Assembly: GCF_051401765.1 (NCBI RefSeq)
Contig: NC_135071.1
Location: forward strand, 5,124,961-5,188,960
DNA: 64,000 nt
DNA from: Calliopsis andreniformis
Taxonomy: Eukaryota; Arthropoda; Insecta; Hymenoptera; Andrenidae
Reading direction: 5' to 3'
A program made the position numbers and the translations under genes. The notes below the pieces were generated by a model. It did not search any database, was not told the DNA's origin, and saw only the letters and a list, made by a program, of their open reading frames with translations. The stretch's first letter is position 1, and the number at the start of each line of letters is the position of its first letter. Shown piece after piece: positions 34,391-46,665 of this stretch.

Positions 34391-35525
34391 CCTTAATTGT
34401 TCATCTAGTTTAAGTATAAGAAAATCTAATCTAGATCCTTGTGTATTTGTCAAAGCCAAAAGTAATAAGCTAGTAATCATAGTCACTTATGTAGGCGGTC
34501 TGGTAATTACATCAAACGATTTAAATGAGTTAATTAAAATTAAAAACGTATTAAAACAAAAATTTAGTATGAAAGATTTAGGTCCAATTAACAGCATTTT
34601 AGGAATCAATGTTATCCGGAATGGTGATACCGGAGACATAAAACTAAACCAAAGAAAGTATGTTTTAGACTTATTAGAAAAATGTACAATGAAAAATTGT
34701 AAACCAATATCACCTTCCATGGAACCTGGATTAAAATTACAAAAAGGGACGTTATTATCGGAAGAAGAAAGGGAGCAAATGAGTCGCATCCCTTATAGAG
34801 AATTAGTTGGCGCATTAATATATTTAGCCAACGTCACTGGCCCCGACATATCATTTGTTGTAAGTACACTAAGTAGGTTTTGTTCGAATTACACTATGGA
34901 ACATTGAAAATGTGCAAAAAGGGTATTAAGATACATAAAAGGTACTCTGGACTATAGTATACATTATAAACCTACGGGCGAAGAATTAAAAGTCTCCGTT
35001 GGCTTCGATTGGGCAGGGGACGTTAACGATAGAAGATCATGCTCCAATAACGTATCAATTTTAGCAGGTGGACCAATAAGTTGGAAAGTGAAAAAGCAAC
35101 CAACAGTAACGCTGTCTACAATGGAAGCGGAATATATGGCGCTTACTGAAGTATCGAAAGAGATCATATATTTAAGAAGACTTTTGAATTATATAAATTT
35201 GGGTAGCTTAATGAAAAATCTGTCAAAAATTCTATACGATAGTCAAAGTGCAATACAATTGTGTAAAGATCCCGTGTATCATAATAGAAGTAAGCACATA
35301 GACATAAGACATTATTTTTGCAGAGAGGCATACGAAAATGCTCAAATTAAAGTAACGTACATTAGTACAGAAAATATGTTGACGGATGTACTAACGAAAA
35401 CACTGTATAAAGATAAACACGAAAGGTGTATAACGTCATTAGGTCTACGTTGTTTAAATAAGACTTGCGCGAACAGCGAGGATGATGATAGAGAGGGTGT
35501 GAGAAAATCATCATCTTCGGCTTAG
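34391..35525 (+). pseudogene. copia pol 3' part: RT end and RNase H
   Basis: Reverse transcriptase resumes with IRKSNLDPCVFVKAKSNKLV. The polymerase box reads YVGG (34488-34499) where copia enzymes have YVDD, so both metal-binding Asp are Gly. It continues with FSMKDLGPINSILGI and PYRELVGALIYLANVTGPDI, a TGA near 34907, then the RNase H segment WAGDVNDRRSCSN, MEAEYMALTEVSKE and HIDIRHYF (34990-35330). The end is close to the 3' LTR. A purine-rich tract (GATAGAGAGGG) just before 35498 can serve as the polypurine primer. Confidence 0.92.
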
Positions 35526-35741
35526 GTTGGCACAGCTGTGCCTGTTCGGTGTGGTTGGCAATGTGTGGCGTTGGGTGGTTTTTTCTGTTAACTGAGGATG
35601 CTCGTTTGAATGTAACCATCATGAGTGCGTGATTTATATTAGCTTACATTTATAATTATTATGTAAGTAAATAAGTGTTTCAATATATAGTATACGCCAT
35701 TATAAACGTTATAGCGTAAGTGTACCGCATAAATTTCATCA
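35498..35741 (+). repeat. copia 3' LTR
   Basis: TGTGAGAAAATC to TTTCATCA, 244 bp. This is the form without the insert found in the 5' LTR, and it fixes the true LTR length. Followed by the target copy ATTTC. Confidence 0.95.
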
Positions 35742-36200
35742 ATTTCACAAAACATCATCGCTCCTAGACTCATTCTTAAAAATTTAATAAAACTCTCTGG
35801 GGGTCTGACCAATGACGGATTTACACCTCGGGACCCGTAATACAGGGTTCTGAAAAATATGTAAGTATGCATTATTTCACCAGAAATTCCGTACGTGCGA
35901 CAGTGCAACTGAACAGAATAGCATTAGCAACAACTACCAAAAATTTGAAGCAAATCGGATGAAAGTATATTGAGTTATTGTTAGCTTTTCACACCTAAAG
36001 TGTGGATATAGCTACATTATTTTCGCGATAAATGTGAAATAAATGTCTTTTCAAATATTTGATCTAAATATTCTTAATTTTATGTGTACTTAATATTACA
36101 TAAAAATAAAACAATACATATTGTCTCGGGCCTCTTGAAGAGTAGATCCACCACTGCTCTCTTTTAACAAATTGAAAAATGAAAATATTTGGGCAATTGA
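35742..36200 (+). repeat. Family B repeat, right piece
   Basis: ACAAAACATCATCGCTCCTA to GGGCAATTGAAAGGATCGTG matches 52340-52872 (CTCTGGGGGTCT, GGATTTACACCTCGGGACCCG-like text, CTACCAAAAATTTGAAGCAA). It completes the copy split by copia. Confidence 0.8.
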
Positions 36201-36534
36201 AAGGATCGTGCGTGGCTCTTGTCGCTTGCCGGCAACTTAAACAGTTGAATCTCAGCGTTTGAAAAACGAGAGAGTAAGGGTCATATCTGTCTTCTCTCTC
36301 GACTTTTCTTAGTTGTCGATGTGCCGAGCTTACATACGCGTGGCTCGTGTAATAATGTGTATAGTGGAGAGTGAAGTTTTCTAAGCCGCATCCAAATTCG
36401 AAATGATAGAATAGCTCCATCTCGCGTTCAATAAACAGCTATACGTCTGTAGCTAATGCTACTCCTGTAACAAAAACTGTAACAACAGATACCGACTTGA
36501 CAACCTCGAAAAGTCACGCGACTAGTTTACCCCT
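36201..36534 (-). repeat. Family A-related repeat, copy 4
   Basis: On the minus strand it starts near TTAAAGGGGTAAAC (36534) and contains GAAAACTTCACTCTCCACTA and CTCGGCACATCGAC. It matches 51605-51962 along its length and copies 1-3 only in the segment reading ENFxLHYTHYxTSxVYVSS. Confidence 0.65.
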
Positions 36535-38995
36535 TTAATGAACGCTCCCGACGATGGATTAATTTAGGGAGATCTGTCTCTAGGTTTTCTCGATCATCTG
36601 ACTTTACACCTTTACATTTAAATTTATAAAACGCTCCAAAAGGAAAAATTTATAATATATAAATATATCTATCCGAAAGAAATTAACTACGAGAATCAAC
36701 ATCGCGTAAGAAGAAATTCGACAAAATTTAGTCTACAATAAATTTAATAACATGTTATATTAAACTTGCATCACGTTTCATATTTCTGTTACAACTTTTT
36801 AATAAAGTATCTCTGAACTTCTTGTTACATAACCTTGCAACTTTGTTTTTTCTTATAGAACACAGACAGTTTGTGAGACATCATACAACGATATGTAAAT
36901 ATAATCAAAAAGACCTTGTCGATTCATTGCAACACTCCTTATCAAAAAGATTAAAATTATAGAGACATAAGTTTTTATCTGTTTAAACATTATTTGCAGA
37001 TCTCAATTGCATCTCTTTCCTTTGCAGAAAATTAAAAATATGTATTTGTATACACCATTGAGTGACATTCAGAAATAATTCACAAGAAAAGCTGTAATAA
37101 TTTGAAATGAAATATATTCAAAAAATTGTTTTAAAACACCAATTAAATTCTTCATAAATTGTCACAAGGGAAAAATACGTTTATCGTTTGTTAAACTTCA
37201 TTATTCTTTAATATTAATAGCTAAAGTAACATTTTTCAGTATTTATTTTTAAAATTATTAAGTTTTAGTATTTCGTAATTTTCGTATTTTGTATACGTAA
37301 TTGCTAGTACGTAAATGTTACATTAAATATACTCTTAAATTAAATGTTGCACACAATGTGAGATCGGAATATATTCACGAGCTAATAAAAAATGCAACCG
37401 TTAATTAGGTCGAGGCTTCAAAAACCTCAATTAATGACACTTGATTGAAAACCATGATAGCACATCCGCATTTTCAGAGGGGAAGATAGACGTTTTTTAA
37501 CTCGACGACTAGTAGGTAGAGGATAATTTGGCGAATGGTCGACCTTCTTATTGAATATAATTTTCTCAATATCTTATCCATCATACACTTTTGTTTTGCT
37601 ATTCGTTCACATACCCACTGGTTTGCTTTTACTTACAGTATTACTGTCTAATTTGAATTCGCAGATGTATTTGGCACATGTACTAAACCAACTATGTCGC
37701 AAACATAATAGTGAAACGACTGTTCAGACAAAACAAAAACAATTGTGGACAACTATAATCAATACCTCAGTCCGCGTTCCCACAACTTTTCAAGGAATTC
37801 TAATAATTTGATAAATAAATGTTCGAAATAAAAATTATTGTTAATCAGTACACAATTAGCAACAAATTGCAAATTTAAATATTTCTAAAAAATTTGTCTT
37901 TAATAGAAAATTCAAATTACCGTTATTTTCATAAATAGGACGCCTAACGTCTTAACCACTGTACGACAGTCACCTTTGATAAGCGTTTTCGTACTTTTGA
38001 AGTTAATGGAGATTATGAATTTAACGTTAAGTATCTCTTAAGAAGCTATTAACGGTTGAACTATTAATCGGCTGTCTCCGAAACCGCATGTCATTATGTA
38101 GTTTCAGTATTTCAAGTTCTATCATAGTAAAAGAGTTCACCAAAGTGAACTTATTTTTCTTGTTAGATTACTTTCATAATTAACAACACATACATATCTA
38201 TGTACATATACCTGTAAGATTTCATTCCATTGCTCCAAAAATTAGGTCAACTTTTTCTCTTAAAAAATACACCTAAATTATTTTCTATTAGTACTATGAA
38301 AGAAAGATATTGAAACAAAATCAGGGATAATATGTAGAATATTGTAAAATATTAACTAAATTAAAAATTAGCAAATTTATATTTTTTTTAATTCAATAAA
38401 ATATGGAAGATATTAAAAGTATATAAAATACTACGTAACAGTTATAACAGGTATATAGATTATACGGATAACAGTAATATATAAATAATATATAGAATAC
38501 TGTAAAACAGAGATAATATACAGAGAATACATATAATATATAAATATACAAATATATGTATGCAGAATTTCAAAAAAGTCAAATAATTTCTGGAGTAAAA
38601 AATTGATTTTTGTTTAACTCAACGAAAGTTCCAATCAACCTAACTATAATCAAGCTAATAGCAATCAAAGTAACAATGACAAAAACATTTTGGTATTGAT
38701 CATTTACTTGTCATGCCACACAATTGTTCTTATACAGGCTAGCTAAATATCATATTTTCGTTTCAAAAAATAGTACAGTTTACTTTTAATAACTTAACAT
38801 TAAATATCTCTTATAAACATTAAAAAAAAAAATAAAAATAAAAATAAAAATCTAGTTTAACCCAAAAAATTTTTTCAGTGTATAAAAATGATGAGAATTT
38901 ACTTTAGAAGAAACCGTTAAATTATTTTCTTTCAAAGACCTTGCTTTTAGACATATACCCAAATGATGAATTATCGATAATTTAAAATTATTCGG
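36535..38995. other. Unassigned AT-rich DNA
   Basis: No element or gene recognised. An 86-codon frame at 37551-37811 begins at TTG; it has a hydrophobic first half (FVLLFVHIPTGLLLLTVLLS) and no known domain. (AAAATA)n-like simple sequence occurs at 38822-38850. TA-rich simple sequence lies at 38440-38560. Confidence 0.4.
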
Positions 38996-39740
38996 TAAAA
39001 AAGATCATTCCATGTGAAATCGAACACTTTTTAGAGTACCATTTCCGATTTTGTCAAAATTTGGGTGAACCTACAGATTACTCACAACAACACCGATTTC
39101 GATAATCTTTGGATATATTGTTCAGTTCAACATTCTGAACAATTTTTTCTTGTACATATAATAGGTGGTCAGCCTTAATTTCCGAGATATTTGTAAAAAA
39201 CTGTTGCTACTACTACATTGAATTCTGGCAGCGTACGTGCCATTATGGGAGGCGACGGCCGCTTCTGTGCTGTTTCTACAAATATATGTAGAACGGTCCC
39301 GACAACCAATATTATAAGGGGTGGACTATTTAGCTTTAACTACTGAATTCGAGCATTGTTTTCTAAACCTTTACTTATAATTAGTGGAATAAGTTGACTC
39401 TTAATGGAGAGGTCAAAAAAAGAAAAAAAGATCTATAAGGACCCAGTGAGCTCAAGTTGACCTAGTCTAATGTAACTATCTGGCATTCTATGTTTCGAGG
39501 ATAGTTCAGTATGTATTAAGTCGTTTAGGATTTTTTTGGACTTGTGCTCTAAGTCAACTTATTTACATCACTAATTTCGATGTCTGCTTATAACTTTAAA
39601 ACTAATGTCGATCACCTATTATATGTATAGGAAAAAGTTGTTCAAAATCTCGTTATCTATAATATATCCAAAAATCATCGAAATCGGCGGTGGTATGACT
39701 AATCTGCAGGTTCATCAAAATTTGGATATGTTATCACTTT
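38996..39740. repeat. Foldback repeat, family F copy 2
   Basis: The left arm 39050-39180 is the reverse complement of the right arm 39590-39735 with moderate divergence. Both contain ACCGATTTCGAT, TTTGGATATAT, CTTGTACATATAATAGGTG or its variant, and an ATTTTGATGAACC-like outer edge. Outside the left arm lies GATCATTCCATGTGAAATCG, the diverged form of the end motif found at 9505 and 2318. Non-coding. Confidence 0.75.
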
Positions 39741-42700
39741 TACGACATCTGAACAGATCTATAAGGATTTTATGAAATTGTAAAAATTGTTGATTTTACA
39801 GCTGTTTAAAGCATATTGTTAACTTTGTTCAAAAAATTATAACACCTGAACTAGTAAACTCATGAGAATGCGCTCTCAGATACTATTATGAAGACATAGA
39901 AATACTAATTAAAGATTATTTCAGTTGATAAAAATTTTCTTTAAGCACTTTACTTGCAACTGTTTTACATAAGTGCAATTTTATAGTAGTAGAAAAGAAC
40001 TAACAAAATTTGAAAAAAAGTACAATATAGTTTTATTTACGTTTTTTATAGACGCTATTTATATTTGCAATAACTAGGTTGTAATTCTGTAATACAGAAT
40101 TAAAATTAAAGACATTGAACGTGAATATCTCGAAAAAAGAAATATGTGATTTATGTTGTTTTGCCATACAACCATGGATACATACATTCCTATCGTCTAA
40201 CTTGTGAACTTATATCAGTATTATAAAAAACGCACTTTGAAAGATAACCTAAATAACCACCGATTACTCGTTATGATTAATTTTCTATAAATAGAGTGTC
40301 TAATTCTATTAAGTTGGATTTACCTTAAATATAGCAAGCATAAGCACATATTTGTGGCTTACAACTATTCGCTTGAACAAAAAACTATAGGTATTTTTTC
40401 AATTGGCATGAAATTTGCTGAGTTCCGTTATTATATTCGTATGAAAATTAATATCAACATTTTATCTGAAACCTATCAGTTGTACAAACATTGAACCATA
40501 AGAGTATAACAAATTTATTTAAACAGTGTAATAATAACATTGGAAGAAACCTTGTCAAATTGTAAATACCTTACTTTTGCAATAGCTTTTATACTAACAA
40601 TTACTGTTCTAATTAGAAACAAAGTATATGTTCAAAAGTTAATTCCCAATATTTTAAAAGCTATGTTTCATACTTAAAAAAGGATTAACACCGCAAACTT
40701 TACTTTGTTATCAACATTTTTAGTACGGAACACACAATCTCCGCACAAGATCTTTCATTGACGAAATCAGTCAATAAATCTATCGATAAATCTGATAGGT
40801 AAGTGAATCCTACGATAAAGATATCGTATTGCTGTAACCATATACGATCATTGGCTCTGATCAAACTTAAAAGAATGCTAACTTGGATACAATATTTTGA
40901 CACATTGCAAATATTGAAAAATATAAATATTCGATATTGTTTCACATTGAAGTTATCAATTCATTATCATTTTCATGTGCGTGTATTAAGTATCTTGACA
41001 GTATTGTTTAGAATTAGTTAGAATTATTTGAGCAAAATAATGCGTTTGATAGGATTGAATGAAAGTTGCAGAAATATGAATTTAAACTTACGAATAAGGT
41101 CCTTGTGTTTGATGAAACAAGGGGAACGGCACCGACCACTTTTAAAGGTCACACATTCTGCTTAAATCACAATTTCAAAAATCAACGTATAAAATGTTGC
41201 TCTCGTAACGCGGGATGATCGCAGACATACTCGAACTGTCATTCTTCGATTGAAACAGACTTAACTTAATTTTACAATCTTTCGAAGTGTACTTAATCTT
41301 CACTATAGGATCACTAGTTATAATTTAACTTCGTTAAACAAATTTTGAGTTGCAAAAATTGTAGACAACCGACACTTAACTACGATAATATTTTTATTTT
41401 AAGAAGAATAATTGAATATAAGACTATTTGATAACTGGAATATCATGAATTGTAAACAGCGATTCACAAATAATGAAACTAAGCTTCCTGCGTTGAGAGC
41501 TGCAATGAGCTACTAAATGGCACAAAACAATCCAACTCGGAACAGAGTCGAGGCGCAACTGGCGTACCTCGTCTTCAATCAACGACTTCCCTCGCAAGTT
41601 CAAATTAAATGTTCTACCCACCCTCTTATCCCCTCCACTGTGCCACTAACGAAAGGATTCAACACGTGCTATGCGTTTGGTACAAGAACGTTTCGATACC
41701 ATTATTAAAGTAATGAGAACTTCAAAACTGAGACGCATTTTAAGTTTCTTATCTATTTAATCCTTAACGTACCAAAGTAAAGTGACTCGAGAATTTCAAT
41801 AGTATTTTTATCAGATTTCCGAATATTTAAAACACAAATTTTCAAACATGTAAGATGAAAATTTTCAATTTCTCAAATTTTCAAACTTTTAACGCTCAAA
41901 CATTTAAAATTATCAAATTTAAAAATTTTCAAATCTTTAACTCTTTAATGCCTCCCGTAACATGTATGGTATGTACATACCAAATATTTTTTGCGTATTT
42001 GTTCATAATTTTAAGCAGTCATCGACTGCTGGTATATATTTATAGTAATGTTTCTTTGGTGAAATGAAGCGAGTAGCAAGTTTGTCACGCATAGAAAATA
42101 ATCCGAGCTTGGACTTTTAATGTTTCATAAAAGTTAAACCGTAAGGGATACGATAAAATGTATTAAAATTTTAAATTTACAGAATCCTCTAACCCTTAAT
42201 TTAGCGTATAGACATATTAACTTTAGGTTTAAACTATTATTACTGCAAAATCGAGGCTGATCGAACATTATGTTATAGAATATTTTGTGCTCTATTTGAA
42301 TTCCTCTATTATCTCTTCAAATATTGCTACGTATATTGTTTACATGTTGCTTAGAATATTTGTGTCAAGCTTACATTGTAGAATCAATTACAAAATTTTG
42401 TTTATCTTTACATACATATGTGTGGTTATTATGGTGATCTGAAATAAAATATATCAAAGTCTGATTTTTAGTATTAACAATTGCAAGTGTTAAAAAATTA
42501 TATTTTAAAATTTTTAAATTTTGGATACGATTTAAAATTCAAAACCACAATTTTTCCATTGTTAAATATTCAAAGATTTCAGATTTTTAAATATAACGAA
42601 GAAACACTATGTTCGTAAGGTACTAAACATTTGGTTTATGACAAATAAAAATCCGGAAAAATTAACAATGTAATCATATTTTTATATTACATTAATTTAT

Positions 42701-42809
42701 AATTAATTTATACAATTACAATCTTTCAACACTTATTGTATGTTTTAATAATTATCATAACATAATAATTATAATAATTTATTACAATAACTCTTATATG
42801 AGATCATTA
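39741..42809. other. Unassigned AT-rich DNA
   Basis: No gene or element supported. Frames at 40700-40945, 40803-41021 and 41517-41708 are short and without motifs. Positions 41830-41950 consist of imperfect TTTTCAAA-type repeats. Positions 41075-41240 are slightly GC-richer. Confidence 0.4.
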
Positions 42810-44190
42810 CAGGGGTGAAAAGAGTGATAAAAGTAATAGAAAAAAAACTGAAAGTGAAGATATACAAGAAAGAAGAATTAAACTAGAAAACAACGTATGG
42901 AGAATAACAGTGCACAATATAGACATGAAGGAGACGAGGAACACTTTAGGTGAAATAGTGAATGAAAAAGAAACTCAGAACAGAAGGAAATGAAGAAGGA
43001 GAACTCACCTATGTGAGAGCTAGAGGCAATGTAGTCATTGATTATGTAATAATTAACGCAGAAACAAGAGAGGAAGCAAAGAAGTTAGTAATTGAAGAGG
43101 GGACAGAATCGGGCCATATGTCTCTAACGGTTGAATTATATGTACGTACAAACGAAACAAAGAGAAGAGGAAAATGAAATATGGAGAGAGAAAAGAATTT
43201 AGCCAGAAGAAGGAAAGAGGAAATACCGAGAGGAAAGACAGCACTACAGAAAGTATCATTCAGAGCCAATGAGACCAATAAGATGATGGAGAACCAACAT
43301 TAATACAGAATGTACCAACAAGAAAAGAGAAGCGAGAAGGGCTTTAAGAAAATGGAAAAGGGGACCAGGACATAAACAGATGTCTGAAGGAAAGGAAAGG
43401 AAAGAATACAAAAGGATGTGTGAAGAGAAACAGAGATAATCACAGGAAAAACAGAACATTTCAATAAGGATAGAAAGAAAAGAATTTTATTGGAATTTCA
43501 AAGAAAACTAAACTAGGAAAATGGAGAGACTACTTCATGAAACTACTAGCAAGTGAAGAGGAATACAAATCAAAGGAAACAGAGGCGGAATCAAACTCCA
43601 TAAAAACGGAAGAAGGAATATCCGAAGAAGAAGTAAAGAAATATAATAGATAATAAATAAGATATGGCACGGAGAGAAATTTCCGGATCGGTAGAAGGAA
43701 GGAGTTATTTCTCCTATTTTCAAAAAAGGAGATAGGAATAACGTGAAAAACTATAGGGGAATAACAATATTAAACATTGCATATAAAATATACGCGATGA
43801 TATTAGACAATAAGCTAAAGGATGAAATGGAAAAAAAGAACATAATACCAGAAATGCAAGCACGGTTTAGAAGTGGAAGAAGTACAACGCACAATATATT
43901 CACAATGAATTACATAGTGAATAAGGAAATACACGAGAAGGGAGAAAAGCTCTTTACTTTTTTCGTCGATTTCAGTGCGGTTTTGGACAAAGTCAACAGG
44001 GAAGAAGTACGCAGAATAATGGAAAAAAGGAATAAGTCACAGATTACAAGCATGAAAATGAGTTATATAAAGAAACAAAAAACATCGTAAGAATAAGTGG
44101 AAAAATCTCAAACTAATTTTCAAATCTCATTTCTGGACAACGATGAGAGTAACACAAGGATGCCCATTAAGCTCAACGCTATTCACACTG
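42810..44190 (+). pseudogene. Non-LTR (LINE) retrotransposon relic: endonuclease and RT
   Basis: At 43000-43110 the frame reads YVRARGNVVIDYVIIN and GTESGHMSLTVEL, the C-terminal end of an AP-endonuclease domain (family pattern GARGxSVIDYV...SDHxPL). A linker rich in Lys and Glu with many stops follows. Reverse transcriptase begins near 43705 (VISPIFKKGD), then NYRGITILNIAYKIYAMILD, MQARFRSGRSTTHNIFTMNY and FFVDFSAVLDKVNR (43745-44010). A remnant of the next motif, VTQGCPLSSTLF, is at 44145-44182. The YxDD box and 3' end are missing. The clade is not certain; the style is that of LINEs common in ants. Dead through 5' and 3' truncation and stops. Confidence 0.85.
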
Positions 44191-44204
44191 AAACGACCCA
44201 TGGT

Positions 44205-44300
44205 CTCCTCTCTCACTCCATCCATTTTTATCTCACTCTATCCATTACTATCTCTCTCTATCTATTACCATCTCTCTCTATATTTGTATCCTTCTAATAC
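44205..44300 (+). repeat. Pyrimidine-rich simple repeat
   Basis: Degenerate copies of CTCTCTCTATCTATTACCAT and CCATTTTTATCTCACTCTAT directly after the LINE relic. Confidence 0.8.
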
Positions 44301-44488
44301 CTTATTATTATATTACCGCGTATTCTATTATCTTAATACTAATTAATATTTTTGTACCTTATTTTTATATCATATATTATAGGTTCCAATTATATTTTAA
44401 CATAAACACAACGTATGTCGTACGTTTTCATTTACGATTAGAATGAGACCGCCATTAGAAATAAGACATTACGCATGCGCGAACTCCG

Positions 44489-44506
44489 ATTGGCGGGTAT
44501 ATAAGG
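44489..44506 (+). promoter_or_regulatory. TATA box with inverted CCAAT
   Basis: ATTGG at 44489-44493 (CCAAT on the other strand) is followed by TATATAAGG at 44498-44506. The close spacing and the position near the start of an LTR-like block suggest a core promoter. Sequence evidence only. Confidence 0.45.
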
Positions 44507-44566
44507 AACTGCGAAAGCAGCAAGAGACACACTTCTCCCTGGCATCAGGTTTGAAATAAACGAAGA

Positions 44567-45055
44567 TCTTGGAGGTAACTGATATACTCGTCCAGTGAGA
44601 GCGAGACCGCTCCTTTAGAGGAAGCGACCGTTCTCCAGAGATCAAGAGTATTTGATGCTCCTTTACAGATTCAGTCTGAAGTAACCTTATGACAGGTGCA
44701 CTACGACGATTCCTGTTAAGTGCAGTACGGGCGACATCTTGGAGGTAGCTGAGATACTAAAGATCGAGACCGCTCCTTTAGGGGTAGCGACCGTTCTACC
44801 AAATAGTAATTGATGCTCCTTTAATATAGAGTTCGTGCTTGCCGTAAGCAGACGAATCGCTTGCCAACAAGCGCTAGAAGCCATTCTAAGTCGGACGCAT
44901 TTCTAAGACCGCTCCTGAAGAGTCTTTTCTCTAAGGTAGCGACTGATGTAGAAAAGATAACGAAGGGCTTACGGATGCTTGGGCAATCAAGCAAAGATTA
45001 TATGTTTCATGAAACCTTGAGACCGCTCTTAGGTTATAGCCATCTATAACTTCGG
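44567..45055 (+). repeat. Internal repeats GACCGCTC...GCGACC in the LTR-like block
   Basis: Four units of unequal length and quality contain GAGACCGCTCCTTTAGRGG-type text followed by GCGACC: near 44605, 44770, 44905 and 45022. The first two units share about 90 bp, from CTTGGAGGTARCTGAKATAC to TGATGCTCCTTTA; the later two keep only the core. Confidence 0.7.
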
Positions 45056-45531
45056 CAGCGACCAGGGCATACGAGACAAGATCTATTGCACACACACACA
45101 CACTTACACTGCGTATCGTCTAATACAGAGGATCCTCTACCGCAATTAATACGGATTAATTAATAACAGCATAATTACTCTTGTACACGAATGTAAAAGC
45201 TTAGACACATAACCTAATTTCTATTCACGAATCATAGACACATAACCTAACTCTCGCGAAGTATATCGCATAACGATTACGATCAACATAACCTCGTCTG
45301 TACATAATAATTAACCTTATTTGTTCTTATAAATATTTAACGAATTAGAATAGGCATTAGTATTGTATTTACGTTAGAATTAGAATAGGGTTTTACTGAA
45401 TAAATTATTGTCAAGAAAGATCTAAGCTTTGGATTTTAACTCCTTAACCGCACGCCACACGAACCCCACTTTTCGTCCATCGGAAAGCCGCTTTTCCATG
45501 GACAACGTAGCATCGCTTTAGGGACGTTACA

Positions 45532-46435
45532 CCTGCGATTATTATTAATTGTTTAATATTATTATTCTCTTTAAGCGTGTACACAAGTAGGAACGAGAGC
45601 GACTTTTACTCTGTACCGGGGCCCTCGCAGGATAATTAACATCATCAATATCGAAAATTAGTGACGATATTATTGATCGTTTATAGTCGATATTAAAGAA
45701 ATGTGGATTAAATATTGATGAAATTTTGACTGTTAAGACCCAAGCGTCGAGTATGGGTAATCTGGCACTTCAGGTAACCGTCTCATAATGTATGGTTGCG
45801 CCTGCGCCTTTACGCGACAGACATCACGATATGCGGACGTGTAAACATTAAGCCCTAGGAGAAGAAAATCTAAAAAATCAACACCATTGAATTTTAGATC
45901 TGAGCTATAGATCCAATGATATACATGACTAAAATTTTTCATACGCAAAACTCCAAACAATGTGCATTACCGTACTGCTTAATAGACCTAACATCTTACG
46001 GGATTTTGTGTCAACATTTAGACTGCAGTGCCGATTTAGAAATCTGAAGGTGCTTTTAGCGTCTTTTACTGAAAAATAATGGTCATTTGAAGAACTAATC
46101 ATTGAAGTAGTGCTATGTAGTAGGAAAAGGGACTGTAGTGTTTGTAAATATGTATGACTTGTCTCTGGTGGGGATCGATGAAGTAAGCAATCTTTAAGTT
46201 TTGATAGAAGAATTGAGCTTCGTGAAGTTTCACGCTATGGCTCGACTCAATCTTACTTTTTGTAAAGTATACGATTCAGATGGAATGCTATGAATGATTA
46301 AAAATGATCCGAATTATATCGTGGCTGCTATCATTTTTGCCAGGTGAATATGTATAAGGGGTTCGTTCGATCATACTTATCATTAATTATGCGGAAAATG
46401 AGCTACTTCATTGAATCGTATGAAATTGGAATATA
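45532..46435. other. Unassigned DNA
   Basis: No gene recognised. A 75-codon frame at 45733-45960 (minus) has no motif. Only slight GC rise at 45590-45640 (CCGGGGCCCTCGC). Confidence 0.35.
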
Positions 46436-46665
46436 CATATTGTAAAAGTCAACTCAACATTCTAAACAACTTTCCTATACATACATATAACCGCCGCTCG
46501 ATCTTAGCTTCTCAAGTATTAACAACAAACCTTACTTTCATTTATAAATAAAATTTTTTGCGCATATTCCGGAAAATGAAGCTGAGTGGCAATAATATGT
46601 ATAGGAAAACGTTACTCGAAATTGTGTCCTTGACAGCACATTTCAAAGTTATGAAATCAGCGAGA
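46436..46665. repeat. Degenerate foldback, family F copy 3
   Basis: AACAACTTTCCTATACATAC near 46466 and GTATAGGAAAACGTTACTCG near 46600 form a short inverted pair like the arms of copies 1 and 2. The flanking text is too diverged for borders. Confidence 0.45.

Larger units (their letters stand above)
29104..35741 (+). mobile_element. Ty1/copia LTR retrotransposon, complete but defective
   Basis: LTRs at 29104-29546 and 35498-35741 start TGTRAGAAAATC and end ATYMATCA-like CATCA. The 5-bp target ATTTC is duplicated exactly at 29099-29103 and 35742-35746. The pre-insertion sequence is visible in the related repeat at 52325. The internal order gag, protease, integrase, reverse transcriptase, RNase H is that of copia elements. 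The 5' LTR carries a family T insert and the reverse transcriptase carries a 1.94-kb DNA transposon. Stops, frameshifts and catalytic substitutions show that it is dead. Confidence 0.95.
44480..45531 (+). repeat. LTR-like sequence, family C copy 2
   Basis: The right end (45360-45531) matches 23430-23605, including AATAAATTATTG and the terminal GGGACGTTACA. The left part has a TATA box and an inverted CCAAT, as an LTR U3 would. The middle contains four diverged internal repeats and a (CA)n run at 45093-45104. The left border and target duplication are not found. It has no protein motif. Confidence 0.55.

Noticed and set aside
37940..37985. tRNA-like text (CGCCTAACGTCTTAACCACT)
   Set aside because: No cloverleaf with acceptor stem, T-arm and anticodon arm can be drawn from the flanks.
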